DNA from: Iris pallida
Taxonomy: Eukaryota > Streptophyta > Magnoliopsida > Asparagales > Iridaceae
Reading direction: 5' to 3'
Assembly (NCBI GenBank): GCA_029216955.1
Contig: JANAVB010003999.1
Location: forward strand, 3,915,999-3,979,998
Length of the DNA: 64,000 nt
Part shown: piece after piece, positions 11,901 through 23,057 of the stretch
How the letters are laid out: every line of letters starts with the position of its first letter
Position numbering within the stretch: position 1 is the first letter of the stretch
Position numbers and translations under genes: made by a program
Notes under the pieces: generated by a model
Seen by the model: only the letters and a program-made list of their open reading frames with translations
Database searches by the model: none
What the model was told of the DNA's origin: nothing

Positions 11901-13597
11901 ACGACTTGGAGTTAGCGGCGATTGTGTTCGCATTGAAATTGTGGCATCACTATCTATATGGCATGGCGTGCACGATCTATACCGACCAAAAGAGCCTCAA
12001 GTATCTCTTTACCCAGAAGGAACTGAACTTACGACAGCGGCGCTGGCTCGAACTAATCAAGGACTATGACTTGACGATCGACTACACTCCGGGCAAGGGA
12101 AATGTGGTGGCAGACGCTCTGAGTCGAAAATACCTTGTCTCGCTATCCATCGACCGCAGACTACTACAAGATCTCGAAGAAATGGGCACCGATCTCTGGG
12201 TTCGATTCAGGGATATACGGTTGGCGCAGCTGCAGTTAGAGCCGAGTTTGCTGAAAAAGATTATGGCCGCTCAGAAGGATGATCCGTACCTGAAAAAAAT
12301 ACGTGAGCGAATTTCAACAGGTAGTGTGACCGACTTTGCGGAAGACAAGACCGGCGCGCTGCGATTGAATGGCCGACTATGTGTTCCGGATGATTCTGAA
12401 CTACGAAAGGAGATTATGTCGGAGGCGCATCACGCGAAATATACCTTGCATCCAGGCAGTACCAAGATGTACAAGGACCTCCGTACGACTTTCTGGTGGC
12501 ACGGGATGAAGAGAGATGTGGCGCTCTTCGTGTCACAATATATGGCCTGTCAGCAGGTGAAAGCTGAGCATCAGCGACCGGGCGGGGAGATGCAGAACCT
12601 TGCCATTCCAGAGTGGAAATGGGATCATGTCACGATGGAATTTATTATTGGCCTGTCGAAGACACCACGGGGGAGCGACGCCATCTGGGTCATCGTCGAT
12701 CGATTAACCAAGTTGGCGCACTTTATTGCCATTAAAGTTACTTGGAGCGTTGATCGGCTGGCGCAGATTTATCTTGACGAGATCGTACGGCTGCACGGAG
12801 TTCCAGTATCCATCGTCTCTGATCGGGATTCACGGTTCATGTCGCAATTCTGGAGTAGCCTTCAGTCGGCGCTGGGTACCAAGTTGCAGTTCAGTTCAGC
12901 TTACCATCCACAGACCGACGGCCAAACGGAGCGCATTAATCAGATTCTCGAAGACATGCTACGGCTCTGCACAATCGACTTCAAATCAAGCTGGAATGTC
13001 CACTTATCGTTGGCGGAATTTGCATATAACAATAGCTACCAGTCCAGCATCCAAATGGCGTCGTATGAAGCCTTGTACGGTCGGAAGTGCAGATCGTCCA
13101 TTTGCTGGGATGAAGTCGGGGAACGGCAGATACTCGGCCCGGAGCTGGTAGAACAGACGGTGCAGAAGGTCAAGCTAATTCGGGAAAGACTAAAGATTGC
13201 ACAGAGTCGGCAGAAGAGCTATGCCGACCCCCATCGAAGACCGCTTGAGTTCTGTGTAGGCGATCACGTGTTTCTGAAGGTGTCGCCCATGCGTGGAGTT
13301 ACTCGGTTCGGCGTGAAGGGGAAGCTGAGTCCGAGATTCGTTGGGCCGTTCGAAATACTCGAGCGGGTCGCCCCCGTAGCCTATAAGATTGCCCTACCAC
13401 CGGCGCTTGAAGGTGTACACAATGTCTTCCACGTCTCCCAACTGCGGAAGTACGTGCACGACCCTAGCCACGTGGTGGATTTTGGCCAGCTAGAGCTAAA
13501 GTCCGACTTATCCTACGTTGAAGCGCCCGTTCAAATATTGGAACGCAAGGATAAGCTGCTACGAAATCGGTCGATCCCTCTCGTCCGCGTACTCTGA
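8972..13597 (+). CDS. gag-pol: Element B chromovirus Gag-Pol polyprotein (nonsense in chromodomain, altered integrase)
   Basis: An open frame of 1,541 codons from ATG 8972; it extends upstream without another ATG. Order: coiled N-terminus; capsid ([20 protein letters not shown]); two zinc knuckles ([14 protein letters not shown] and [14 protein letters not shown]); aspartic protease ([10 protein letters not shown]); reverse transcriptase with FIDDI; RNase H ([15 protein letters not shown]); integrase; C-terminal chromodomain. This is the usual order and length of Tekay/Del-type Ty3/gypsy chromoviruses. Three defects are visible: the first Cys of the integrase HHCC finger is Tyr (residue 1190, base 12539), the first Asp expected in the DDE triad is Glu (residue 1223, bases 12638-12640), and TGA at 13595-13597 cuts the chromodomain where family members have Trp. 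The frame continues to TAG at 13673-13675. Probably catalytically dead although nearly full length. Confidence 0.93.
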   Translation: MRCLRIAEVAEPTAEQEQSASSGSSSSHRPQAGPSNDTIERMLRMMEAQRNQFENRHQRVEERQAQFEARFDAHIKLQQKQMDTLQQIVQTFAANGNSATAPTVTVPTTIVPAIPPIEVDTTEPELQPTAPKKYNFEVSEFKKACRTSFSGTEGPSIAIDWLEELEDHFELLGIEDSKQVACAQLQLRLNAHDWWAVRKRAIRPDNTTAPISWATFRKAFELEYLPSAVRQAKENEFMSLKQGNRIVQQYAAKFNKLSKFAGAFLPTEECRVRRFEVGLRQSIGAHVGVPEYKTTGEALNHALRLESLHPSSADDVVRHSNHKRPSHTGGNNDASKRPNNGGYQVQKTMPRCTRCGRVGHREDYCFFCNLECYTCGQIGHRAQNCPSLRQTRNAPPQQYRQENRVQAPRPAPSALPNHQDRRPNAQGRVYALTRDEALASDMAVTGILSFNNVPARVLFDSGASHSFIAADFVAEHKFPLVSLDLDLSMSTPSGTPILTNSTCTDGIICIGGQKIGLDVMVLDMNDFDIILGMDWLGPCNATIDCARKTVTFRIPGVPEFCFSCGEASSTCMLISTISARRMLHSGCEGYLASVRDMRQEGANVGQTDVVAEFPDVFPDELPGMPPDREIEFSIDTFSDTRPISKAPYRMAPAELKELKTQLQELLDRGFIRPSVSPWGAPVLFVKKKDGSMRLYVDYRELNKATIRNKYPLPRIDDLFDQLQGASVFSKIDLRSGYYQLKIKSDDVQKSAFRTRYGHYEFLVMPFGLTNAPAAFMDLMNRVFRPFLDKFVVVFIDDILIYSKDRAQHAEHLRTVLQTLRENQLYAKQSKCKFWLSSVSFLGHIISSEGIAVDPKKVEAVADWKRPASASEIRSFLGLAGYYRRFVKDFAKIASPLTRLTQKGVVYEWSDDCEASFQELKQRLISAPILALPDGPEGFQIFSDASGQGLGCVLMQRNKVISFASRQLKPHEKNYPTHDLELAAIVFALKLWHHYLYGMACTIYTDQKSLKYLFTQKELNLRQRRWLELIKDYDLTIDYTPGKGNVVADALSRKYLVSLSIDRRLLQDLEEMGTDLWVRFRDIRLAQLQLEPSLLKKIMAAQKDDPYLKKIRERISTGSVTDFAEDKTGALRLNGRLCVPDDSELRKEIMSEAHHAKYTLHPGSTKMYKDLRTTFWWHGMKRDVALFVSQYMACQQVKAEHQRPGGEMQNLAIPEWKWDHVTMEFIIGLSKTPRGSDAIWVIVDRLTKLAHFIAIKVTWSVDRLAQIYLDEIVRLHGVPVSIVSDRDSRFMSQFWSSLQSALGTKLQFSSAYHPQTDGQTERINQILEDMLRLCTIDFKSSWNVHLSLAEFAYNNSYQSSIQMASYEALYGRKCRSSICWDEVGERQILGPELVEQTVQKVKLIRERLKIAQSRQKSYADPHRRPLEFCVGDHVFLKVSPMRGVTRFGVKGKLSPRFVGPFEILERVAPVAYKIALPPALEGVHNVFHVSQLRKYVHDPSHVVDFGQLELKSDLSYVEAPVQILERKDKLLRNRSIPLVRVL

Positions 13598-13689
13598 AGG
13601 AACCATGCGGCAGAAGAGTCGACGTGGGAACTCGAGTCAGAGATGAGGGAAAAGTTCCCTTCACTATTTTCATAGAGGTAGGTTCTATT

Positions 13690-13730
13690 CTTAAGTTTCG
13701 AGGACGAAATTTTTTCTTAGTTGGTTAGGG
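13690..13730 (+). other. Element B polypurine tract region
   Basis: AAGTTTCGAGGACGAAAT plus a T-run and TTGGTTAGGG immediately before the 3' LTR start at 13731. It closely matches the equivalent site of element A. Confidence 0.8.
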
Positions 13731-15272
13731 TGTAGTGCCCCGTCCCTACATCGTGCCCCGTACTCTGTCCACGGGGTGTGCGAGAAAGGAACACTGTCGC
13801 TATCGATTCGGCTGGGACGGATAGGTCGGGATCGACCGAGTCGATCGAACGGGAACGGTTGAATTAAGACCCATTCCTCGTTATGGAATGTCTTCTTCAG
13901 AACCAAGTCCCATATTCAGCGGGTTGCGCCTCGAGGATTGACTCTGCGGCTGAGTCGGGAGAGACCTCCCGTTGCTCTGCTTTTCACGTCGCTTGCGTTG
14001 GTTTTGGCTTTGTTTCTGAATGCGTTTTCGTGAATGTTTTCGATGGTTTTCATGACTCGCATTTCTTATCGAACTCCTTGAATAATGCAGTGTTCTAATC
14101 GGTTGCTTGTGCGTAATCGCGTAGGCGACGTCTAGCGCGTCCAACAAGTTCGCTCGCCCAGGGTAAACTCAAGGTGAGTGGCTGACCCTTCTCTTCTCGA
14201 CCCCCTTCTTAGGTAAAATCGATAGTGTTGTTGCGAGAGAAAAGATAAATGTAAGGGCACGGACACGAATGAATGAACAAGTTTTAAAGAAAATGTAGGC
14301 TATGTCTTAATAACAAAAATCATGTCTTTGCACGGTCATGGACAACTTGTCGACAAGGTGAACGTTTCCCCGTACGGCAAGCCCGAGGCCACGGGACCGT
14401 TGCGGGCATTGGGAAACAAAAGAATTAGGCGAGGACTTGCAGCGGGGCTAGCTACCCACGCTGAAAGGACCCCGTCTAACAAAAGCAAAGAGGAGTCCGC
14501 AATGGCTCTGGGAGTCAGTGACCAACACACGAAATAATGCACTTGGTATGAAAAATGATAACAATTGAAAGGGAAGAACATGGTAAGTTTCATAAGGCGC
14601 GACGCGGTCCGCCGGGGTAAGTTTCAACATAAAAGTTCACTATGCTTGTCATTACTTGTTTGTAATCCATTAGGATGGTTAGAAACATTCATACTCTAAT
14701 GTCATATAAACTCTTCAACCAAATGAGAGCTTGGAATTTAAATAGCCACGCACCAGTACAAAGTGTAATGTACTGATCCTTGCTCTCCACGCAGGTACCC
14801 CGAACTACGAAGGGCGTGCCAACTAAAGCTCAAGGCGCGTACATTCTTTTGAAGCCTCGTCCGTGTGAAGGCTTGTTTTTCTGGATTTCCTTTTGAAGAA
14901 GACCCGCACATCAGTCCAAAGAAAAATGACGACTCGACTTCCCGCCATAGCAGGTGGAAATATGTATTGGTTTTTGCTTGTATAAAAGGGTATAATGTAT
15001 GGAACGACTATCTCATCGGCATTCATTTTGTAAGTCGAAGTCATGTTGTAGCCCGTGCGGTAATGATTGTAAAAAGAAGTCTATGTAAAGTTCATATTAT
15101 CAATGAAAAGTCTATTTCCATTTCAAATGTGTTATTCAATTTCTCTGCGTACTCTAAATTGATGTTGTGTTTCGGATAACCTTATAACTATGCCTTGTAC
15201 GAACGCAACTTAGGTTCGCACGACATCATGCCCGGGGGACGACTATCGATTCGACGGAATCGGGGCGTGACA
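13731..15272 (+). repeat. Element B, second (central) LTR
   Basis: Starts TGTAGTGCCCCG and ends CGTGACA, matching 7302-8852. It is not followed by a target-site duplication but by a second primer-binding site and a second copy of the interior, so it serves as the 3' LTR of one copy and the 5' LTR of another. Confidence 0.95.
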
Positions 15273-15639
15273 TAATGGTATCAGAGCACGGCTTTACATC
15301 CTTTGGCCTCGCGTCTAGAGTTTCAAACCATTGACCACGCAACGATGAGATAAGTTGTTCCATACAATGAGTCCGTAATAATTTGAGACTGATGCGTTGC
15401 CTTCGTATCGCAGAAGTGGCGGAACCCACGGCCGAGCAAGAACAGAACGCTTCCAGCGGCTCTAGTAGTTCGCATCGTCCACAGGCCGGACCTTCTAACG
15501 ATACCATCGAAAGGATGCTGCGCATGATGGAGGCGCAGCGAAACCAGTCCGAGAACCGATATCAACGAGTAGAGGAACGACAGGCCCAGATCGAAGCTCG
15601 CTTCGATGCGCACATCAAACTTCAACAAAAGCAGATGGA
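15273..15639 (+). mobile_element. Element B, second partial interior (PBS plus start of gag)
   Basis: Matches 8853-9221: primer-binding site 15276-15287, leader, then gag ATG at 15392 and about 83 codons until the sequence switches near 15638-15640 to element A LTR. The rest of this second copy, its own 3' LTR, and about 380 bp of A's LTR (equivalent to 582-962) are missing. A short GA overlap at the junction suggests a deletion joined by end-joining. Confidence 0.9.
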
Positions 15640-17063
15640 CCTATTTTGACTATTGTAACTGATTTGGGTTGACCCAGAGTTGACTTGGACCTAGTTTGAC
15701 ATAGACAGTTGACCAAGTTTGACTTAGAGTTGACTTTGACCTAGATTGGCCTAGAATTCATGTAGATTGCATCGTAGACTTCATTTACTTTATTTTAAAC
15801 ACATTATAACCTGTACTGTTCTATTTAGGACACTGTTACTCCGGTGCAGACATCTGACATTACATTACTCTTTTCAGAGTATCAGGCGAGTACATTCTCT
15901 GATAGTTCTCTCATTTATTTGCCAGTTACTGTATTTCAGTTCTATTTAGTTTTATGTGATTCTCTGTTACCACACGTATGGACATTCTGGATTCATGTAT
16001 GCGACACACTCATAATATTATCTGGCCTCTATTACTGGAATCACTGGAATCATTCCAGAATCTATTTCTGGAATCATTATATTTTGGCTGGACTCATCTC
16101 GATTCTCGTATCGAATTCTGGATTCATTTGTATTACGGGGCGGAGAAATATTGAGTAAGACATGTAGACATACCCCAAATCTGGAATCTCCAACTGGAAT
16201 CTACTGGAAGCATAGCCATCTCTCGCCTGATCAGTGAAAGGTGTGCCTGATTACCCACAGCCGTTTATATGTCGATCTCGGTATTTTAAAACACACTATT
16301 AGATTAGCTGGACTCACCTGGATTCTTGATCACTACCTAGAATCATCTGGTACTGGATTCATCTTGTATTAGATTCATCTCGTACTGGATTTATAGTAGT
16401 TTACACTTGTTTTACATTTACTGCCTGGACTCATTATGTTACTTTAGTTCAGCTAGATTTATTTTACAGTCTTCATTGCCATCATTCTTCTCTTGTTTAG
16501 TTACTCACTTTCCTTGTATCTTATCTATTCTCCATACCATCACCTGTATATAAACTGCCATATTCATCAATAAAACTGTCTATAACTGCTTTATAGTTCT
16601 CTTTCATTTACTTGGGTTTCCTTGATGAGTTGTACTCGTTCCTGTCCTGACTGGACCTGTTGAAAATTTTACAGATGATTGTCCTGAGGCCCCGACACTC
16701 GGGAGTGATTGGGAGATTTAGCTAGTTGTTGTTTAGCTTTATGTTTAGAACTGGAGTTGTATATATAAGTTGAGATCGTAGTTGGGATTTTTTGAGATTA
16801 TATTTTTAGTTGTTGGATTTTATTTCTGTTATTTAGCCTTTCGTTATATCTTCTGTGATATCTTATCGTTCTTAGACTGTGATTGAGATTTATTATATCT
16901 ATACTTGTCCTCCGTTCGGAGTTGAGGTTTGACAAGTACATTATATAATTGCGTGAGTTGTCGATTAAATAGTAACCTAGGACAGCGTTCTACCGCCGAC
17001 ACTGCGGCGTAGGCTGGGCGTTGTTACGTGCTCGTACCCTCACAGTGGGTGCGGGTCGTGACA
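15640..17063 (+). repeat. Element A, 3' LTR, right part
   Basis: Matches 963-2436 and ends TGACA at 17063, where the sequence becomes element C's LTR. With 4191-7301 it gives an LTR of about 4.5 kb after a loss of about 380 bp. A small block present at 2005-2065 of the left LTR is shortened here near 16680. Confidence 0.9.
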
Positions 17064-17275
17064 AGCTGTCCTCTAGCGCTGTGCTGCACAATAAACGAAC
17101 AGTTTTCTCGTTCTCCGTGCTGTCAGTTGTCAGAAAATCTGATTCTTTGTCAGATAATGATGACGGGGCCACGTCAACATTCGCACTTGGATGAGTGCGC
17201 AGTTCAGCCTGCGCTATCGAATGGCTACGCAATCTGTCTTCTGCGCAGTTCACTTGAAGGATGTATAATTTGATT
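17064..17275 (-). repeat. Element C, 3' LTR remnant (cut by element A)
   Basis: Matches 32918-33130 of the 5' LTR of element C. The remainder of the LTR must lie on the other side of element A, outside the window. Past 17275 the match to the 5' LTR stops (the TGTAGG start is not found) and short repeats of TAGTCAAAGCTTCGAAAT follow at about 17283-17375, so the exact LTR boundary is unclear. Confidence 0.8.
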
Positions 17276-17480
17276 TTGATGATAGTCAAAGCTTCGAAAT
17301 TTGAAAATAGTCAAAGCTTCGAAATACTTTGAAAATAGTTTGAAAATAGTCAAAGCTTCGAAATACTTTGAATTTTGATTTGAAAATCAAGTTGCGCATA
17401 TGATGATCTGTCTGCGCAATCGGAGGAATTAGCTCCTATATATCCGGCACAATCTGAAGAGTTTGTTCATTCTCGAAAAC

Positions 17481-17488
17481 TATAAATA
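17481..17488 (+). promoter_or_regulatory. TATA box of the antisense PMD gene of element C
   Basis: TATAAATA 103 bp before the ATG at 17591, followed by a pyrimidine-rich leader. It lies outside the recognisable LTR and points opposite to the element's sense transcript. Confidence 0.6.
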
Positions 17489-17590
17489 GTTCCCTTTCTA
17501 TTCTCTGTCTTTCTTTACTTGCTTCTGATCATTTGAAAGAAAGAATTTTCAGAGCTCTCTCGATTCTCTTTCTTCTTCCCATCGATCTCC

Positions 17591-20500
17591 ATGGCCCCAA
17601 AACGATCCGCCGCCGAGAAAGGGAAGGCCCCAGCAGAGTCCTTAACTCGTGCTGCATCGTGCCCTTCACGTCATGAGGTGGCTCACCCAGCACTACAAGG
17701 TAGACATCCGATCGAAAACCCTTTTTAGGGTTCTTCGCCATTGCTGCACCTTAAAACCGATCTCTTTTTAGAGATTTGGTTTCGTTGCACCACCATGTTT
17801 AGGGTTTCGGTTGCACAAAACCAATAATCTTCATTTTTATGAAGATTATTTTCTTGCACAATCGGTTAGAACGCGCTGGCAAAGGTCAGTGCAGTCTACT
17901 GATTTGTGCAAGTCTATCCAGCGCAAACTGATACTTTACGCGAGTTATTCAGCACAATCTGATGGCTTGCGCAAGTGGAAGAGTTGGCGCCACTAGATAG
18001 TTTGCACATAGAAGCTATTGTTGCACAATCTGATGGTTGCACAATCTGATGCTTGCACAATCTGATGCTTGCGCACTCTGCTGACAGAATCTTTGATTTG
18101 ACTTGTACTGAATTCTGCTTTTTCTGTTTGATGAAGTTAACATCAGAGAGGACCCGGAATATGAAATATTTGCAGGGTCCTTTGCTGAGTTGGAATTCAA
18201 AGAAGACTTATCCCATGTGCTCTTCCCACAATATGTACTGCCATCCTCTCGCCAAGCTATCCTGATAGCTCAGGATAATGAGACTTTGTTAAGTTTGATG
18301 AATGGGCAGCCTTTGCAGTCTGCTGACGCCATCACTCACAAGAAGCCCATGTTCCTATTTGGTGAAGCCATCGACAAGAGTTCTCAACCTAGACCCCGTG
18401 TTGAGTCGAGAACTTTCCAAAGGAAGGAGAAACTGATCCAGTTACCAGACATAGCTAGATGCCTCCCTCTAGCACGATATGCTCATGCAAGCCATCCCAG
18501 GAGGATGGACTGGGATATTACTCCCCTTCAACATGCACGGACTGGAAAGATCTGTGTCAAGAAAGGTCCAAATAATAGAGACATATTCTATAGCTCTTCT
18601 GAGCGACACAGTACTTTACTAAGAGGGTTAAAACCAGGCTGTATCCCTCATGAGAACTCGTCTTTGTTGCTGCCGGTAAGGACACCAATTTTTGCCAATG
18701 AGTATGCAAAGGCTGAAGGCAGATATCCGAATCAGGATTTTCGGCTGACCGGTTTGGTAAACCCGGAGAACAGGAGATGGAACTGTATAGCCAACTGGGT
18801 ATTGGCTCAGTTTGAAGATAAAATTAAAGAGATTGAGCTTTATAATGCGGTATATGCTACCGTGTATGGCTTCCACCCAAACCCTCATCTGTTTCTAGCC
18901 CTGGCAGAGAGGTATAACTATAGGACAGGGACGTTCATGACGCCCTGCGGGGAGATGGGATTGGTGCTCCATGAGATGAAGTATATCTCATGTCTACCAC
19001 CGGGAGACTGCCCTTATGAGGAGTATGTTCCCACAAACGATGAGTTAGATAGACTGCGTCGAGAAAATGCAGAAATGGTAGCAGTTTTCGACGAACTACT
19101 ATGCCATTATAACATATGCTCTTTGTATTACAAGAGCGGCTCTTCCGGCACATGTTATTCATCGAAATGGTTGCCGTATCTTTTTCTTAACCATATCGTT
19201 GAGAAAAAGACCAAAGATCATGACTCCTGCAACCCAAATTTCTTTCAACCTCTCAGCCACAGTGAGGTAATAAAACTGATGGAAGAGAATAAGAAGATGT
19301 ATATCAAAGTTACTGATGAACACCAATATCCTCCGCTCAAGCCCGGAGATTTTGGTGAAAGCTTTATAAGAATGGGCTATCGGTCCATGTCACAAGAAGC
19401 TCAGCTGGCCGGATTTTTGACATACTGGCTCCGTCGATTTGTTGTACCTAGAGCAAGCACCGTGGACCGCTTCCACCGCGGCGTACTCTTCGCTGCCGTC
19501 CGGTTAGTCTTCGGCTACCGGATGGATTTGCTATCAGCGATGACTTGTAGAATAAATGCAGGTCTTCGTCTGTATGTCGACTCCATGATCAAATGGAGGG
19601 GTGAGAAGGGGAACTTCCCTAGACTGGAGTTGCCCTACACCTATCTATTCGGGTGGTTGCTTCTGCATCATCCATCTCTGATGAACCCCGACATGGGGGC
19701 AGTTAGCGGTAGCTTTCTGCGTAGATTCTCCCGAAGCAAGTAGGTGTACGTTAGTCTGAAGGACTACAGACGTGCCCTAAACCTTGGCAAGGGATAGAAT
19801 TTTTATAGCTTCGCTCCTCCAGCTGGTTACAAATTCATGGCGACAAATCTGGTTGATCTGGGGAGGCAGCCACTGGGTCGAGCAGCTTTTGACTGGTAGA
19901 AGGCGATCAGACCATCACATTTGGTATACAGATTTGAGGAAGAGTGCTATCTAGAATAATATCTGCCGAGTCGCTTTGCTCATCAATTTAGGTACGACCA
20001 ATTCCATGTGGGCAACGCTATAACTTGCCTACAAGAAAAGGGGTACTTGATTGATGGGGCCAGAGCATGGGCCTACTGCAACGCTCGAGACACTAGGACA
20101 GTGTTCTCGATGCCAAACAAGAATGATAATGGCCCAAGAATGTTATACACATATTCGCTCTTTTATACAGCAGCGAACACATTTGCTGAGAACTTTAGTC
20201 TTATTGATAGCTTCGCAACAGCGACACGTCTGAAGAAAGGAGCCACTGCTACACTAGCTCCAGCAAATGATGAACAACATGAACCAGTAGATGATCCATT
20301 GGAAGCTTCCAGGGAAGCAAACTTCCCCGAGGAAGTAAATCAACCACTGAGAATTTCTCTGAAAGTTGTTAAATCTCCGGTCAGAGAGAGGAAAAGAAGG
20401 ATTGATGAACCTTCTTCCCCAGCTGCAAAGAAGAAACTTTTCCTGGATCAACTAGAGAAAGTTACTACTAGATCACAATCTCGGCAGATGGCCGAGTCAA

Positions 20501-22309
20501 TCCAACGAGAAGAGGCAACCACGCCGACTTCTATTCAAAAGACAGTTGATGTAGTGGACGTGGAGAGCCCAGAACAGCCTCTTCATCGAAAGAAGCAGGC
20601 TATTAGAAAGAGAAAGATGGTGATCCCGTCCTCGGTGGTGGTGAATGCTGCTGCCAGGATTACTATGTCATCTCCTACTCCTGCCTCTGAACCTAGTCCA
20701 GAGCGGAGAGAAGAGACTGAACAGAGAGAGGAAGCTGCACAGAGAGATGAGGCTACAGAGCCTAGAGAAGATGAAGCTTTACGATCTCCTTCGCCAGCGA
20801 TAGAAACGACTCAGCTTCATGTCACACCAGGAACAGCCCGCAAAGAGGAGGATCGTCTAATGATCGAGGCATTAAATGATTGTGACTTCAGTTATCAAGA
20901 AGATGCTGATCATGCCGCTGCTACTGCCAGCGAAGAAGCTCCTGAAGATAGTGAGGAGAGTACATCATCAGAGGCTGTTGATGAGACACAGAACCCTGAA
21001 GAGGACATTGAAGTCCATATATCTCCCAAAGCAGCTGATGACACCTTAGATCCTGAAAAGGATGTTGAGGTGCAGGTATCTTCCGAAAAGATTACAAATG
21101 AGGACGTGGCCCTGGAGAAAACTCCAACTGTTGATCCCAAAGGTATAAAATGAAATTATCAATCATCCTTTCATAGATTAATAGCTGACATCTCTATCTT
21201 TGATCCATGCAGAAATTAAATCTTCTCCAGCTCCTCCTGTGTGTACGGATATAGTACCTGTAACGATGATAGCTAGCAGCAGTCGTCATTTGTCAGGTGG
21301 CTCTGAGGCAGGCAGTAGCCAGGCAGTGATGTCTGAAGCTACTTCTGCTAGACTAGAATCTGGGCCAGCAGATGAAAGGCTTATGACTGGGACAAGTCAT
21401 GGTAAGATTGCTTTTACTTTTGATCTTTTCAATAGCTGTAAATGATAGACAAAATGATAAAGTTTATCTGTTTTTGCAGAGGAACAACCAGGAGGAGCGA
21501 CCAGCTCTACTTTAGCTCCCTTATTTAAAGAGCCTCCCATCCAAGTGGTTGAACGTCCTACTGCTTCATCATCAATAGGAGTCGCTGCTACTCCGGGTGC
21601 TTTGGCCACCAACCAATTTGCCATCAGCTCTTTTACCAGCTTTTTCTTTAACTCATTGCGACCCTTAATAGATAGGGTGATAGAGAAGGAAGAAGCTGAT
21701 TTCTCTTCAGTTAGAGGTCCAACCTCTTACTTGATTAATGCCATCCGCAGCCAAGGAGATGAAGCTCAGGCTACTTTCCTTGAGCATATATTACATGAGT
21801 TGGAGACTTCAGTTAAGAGCTATAAAGAGCTAAGAAAGGGAGATGTAGAGCTCCTGGTGAAAGCTGAATTTGAACGGATGTCTCATGAGGCCGCGGTTGA
21901 GAAAGTTAACTTCAAAATTCTCTTGGATACTTTCATTGCCAAGTCCGCTGAGTACAACTCCAAAGTAGAAATAGTGGCCTCTGTTGCTGAAGAAAAAGAA
22001 AGAAGAGTTGCTGAATTAAAAGCGGTAATTGCCCGTCTTCAGGAAGAATTGAGACTTGCTCAATTAACTCTAGAGGATGAAGCTACTCAACAGCAAGCTG
22101 CAAGACAACTTGGTGTTCTGACTCGAGAGAGAGATGAATATGCTGCAGCTCACCAAGCTGAAGTCACTCGCAGACTAGTAACCCTACCAACCTTCGATGA
22201 TAAATCTGGGATGGAAGAAGCTAGGAAACGAGTGATGGAATCTCGTGAAGAGCGACTACAAATCTTGAAGCAGCAGATGACCAATTTGATGACACCACCG
22301 GCTGAGTAG
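17591..22309 (+). pseudogene. Element C antisense spliced gene: plant mobile domain (PMD)-like protein with coiled-coil tail
   Basis: Four exons fit GT-AG rules with matching phases: 17591-17699, 18176-21142, 21213-21401 and 21480-22309; all three introns are phase 1. The coding length is 1,364 aa. Exon 1 is a short basic start (MAPKRSAAEKGK). Exon 2 carries a PMD-like region at about residues 285-540: TFMTPCGEMGLVLHE, FLTYWLRRFVV, then LPYTYLFGWLLLH. Next comes an acidic, Lys/Glu/Ser-rich linker with basic patches. Exon 4 is a predicted coiled coil (EEKERRVAELKAVIARLQEE). Four in-frame stops (19741, 19795, 19897, 19957) fall within 220 bp of exon 2; no frameshift was needed. PMD proteins are known in plant gene silencing and in transposons; what it does here is not shown. 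It lies between pol and the 3' LTR, opposite to gag-pol. A homologue is in element E. Confidence 0.8.
17700..18175 (+). other. Intron 1 of the antisense PMD gene, rich in the TGCGCA-type word
   Basis: Donor G|GTAGAC, acceptor TTTGCAG|GG, 476 bp, phase 1. The second half repeats GCACAATCTGATG and GCGCA-type words (about 17850-18080), the same word family found in the LTR and gag of elements C and D. Confidence 0.75.
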
Positions 22310-22640
22310 AAAGATCTTTTGTATCTTCTTGTTTTTTTATGATATGTGTCTTTGTAATGTCTTTCATTTTTTATCGATAAAAAATACATTTTTGTAGCTC
22401 TATTACTTGTTGTATATCTTATTCAGATATAAATAATAGCGATAGAAAATATATTCAGAGGTACAAGACATGATATATTTCTTGATTCTGGACAATAACC
22501 ATATTCAATTATATCTGCTCAGAGGTAATATGGACGTGGCAAATATAATTTATTGAATATCATTATTTCAATAGACAACTTAATCAAAGATGACAAGTTG
22601 CTGATAAGAATGAACTGAATGATTCGTCAAGGTAAATAAA
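22310..22640. other. AT-rich 3' flank of the antisense PMD gene
   Basis: No coding sequence seen. Contains a near AATAAA-like GATAAAAAAT near 22375 that could serve polyadenylation of the antisense transcript. Confidence 0.4.
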
Positions 22641-22975
22641 CAAAATGAATCGTCGGGATGAATGTAATAAACGGGTGAGCCGTCAAATGATGAATGGGTG
22701 AACCGTCAAGTGGATGTGTGAACGGACGAACCGTCTGATGATGAACGGGTGAACCGTCAGATTAATATGATGAATGAACGGGTAAACCATCGGATAATTG
22801 TGGATGGAATGAACGGGTAAACCGTCGAATAATGAACGGGTGAACCGTCGAATAATGAACGGACGAACCGTCGGATGAATGTGTTTAATGAACGGACGAA
22901 CCGTCAAATAGATATGATGAACGGACGAACCGTCGAATAAAAGTAATGAACGGACGAATCGTCGGATGAATGTGT
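22640..22975. repeat. Tandem repeats in the element C 3' UTR, ACGGnnnAACCGTC unit
   Basis: About ten irregular repeats (20-40 bp apart) of a core such as ACGGACGAACCGTC or ACGGGTGAACCGTC. Each core is a small inverted repeat ACGG...CCGT. Tat-lineage elements are known to carry variable tandem repeats between pol and the 3' LTR. Confidence 0.8.
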
Positions 22976-23002
22976 TGCTTCATAGTCTTATGACTCTCTG
23001 TC

Positions 23003-23010
23003 TATAAATA
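23003..23010 (+). promoter_or_regulatory. TATA box of the second antisense gene of element C
   Basis: TATAAATA 55 bp before ATG 23058, pointing against the element's sense strand. Confidence 0.55.
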
Positions 23011-23057
23011 GAACAGAAAATCAGACGGGATGGTCACTTTCACTTTTTAACATAAAA

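Noticed and set aside
20051..20233. 60-codon ORF overlapping the antisense PMD gene
   Set aside because: Other-frame shadow of the exon 2 coding sequence.
22640..22975. CRISPR-like array of regular repeats
   Set aside because: Spacing is irregular, there are no cas genes, and the context is a plant retrotransposon.
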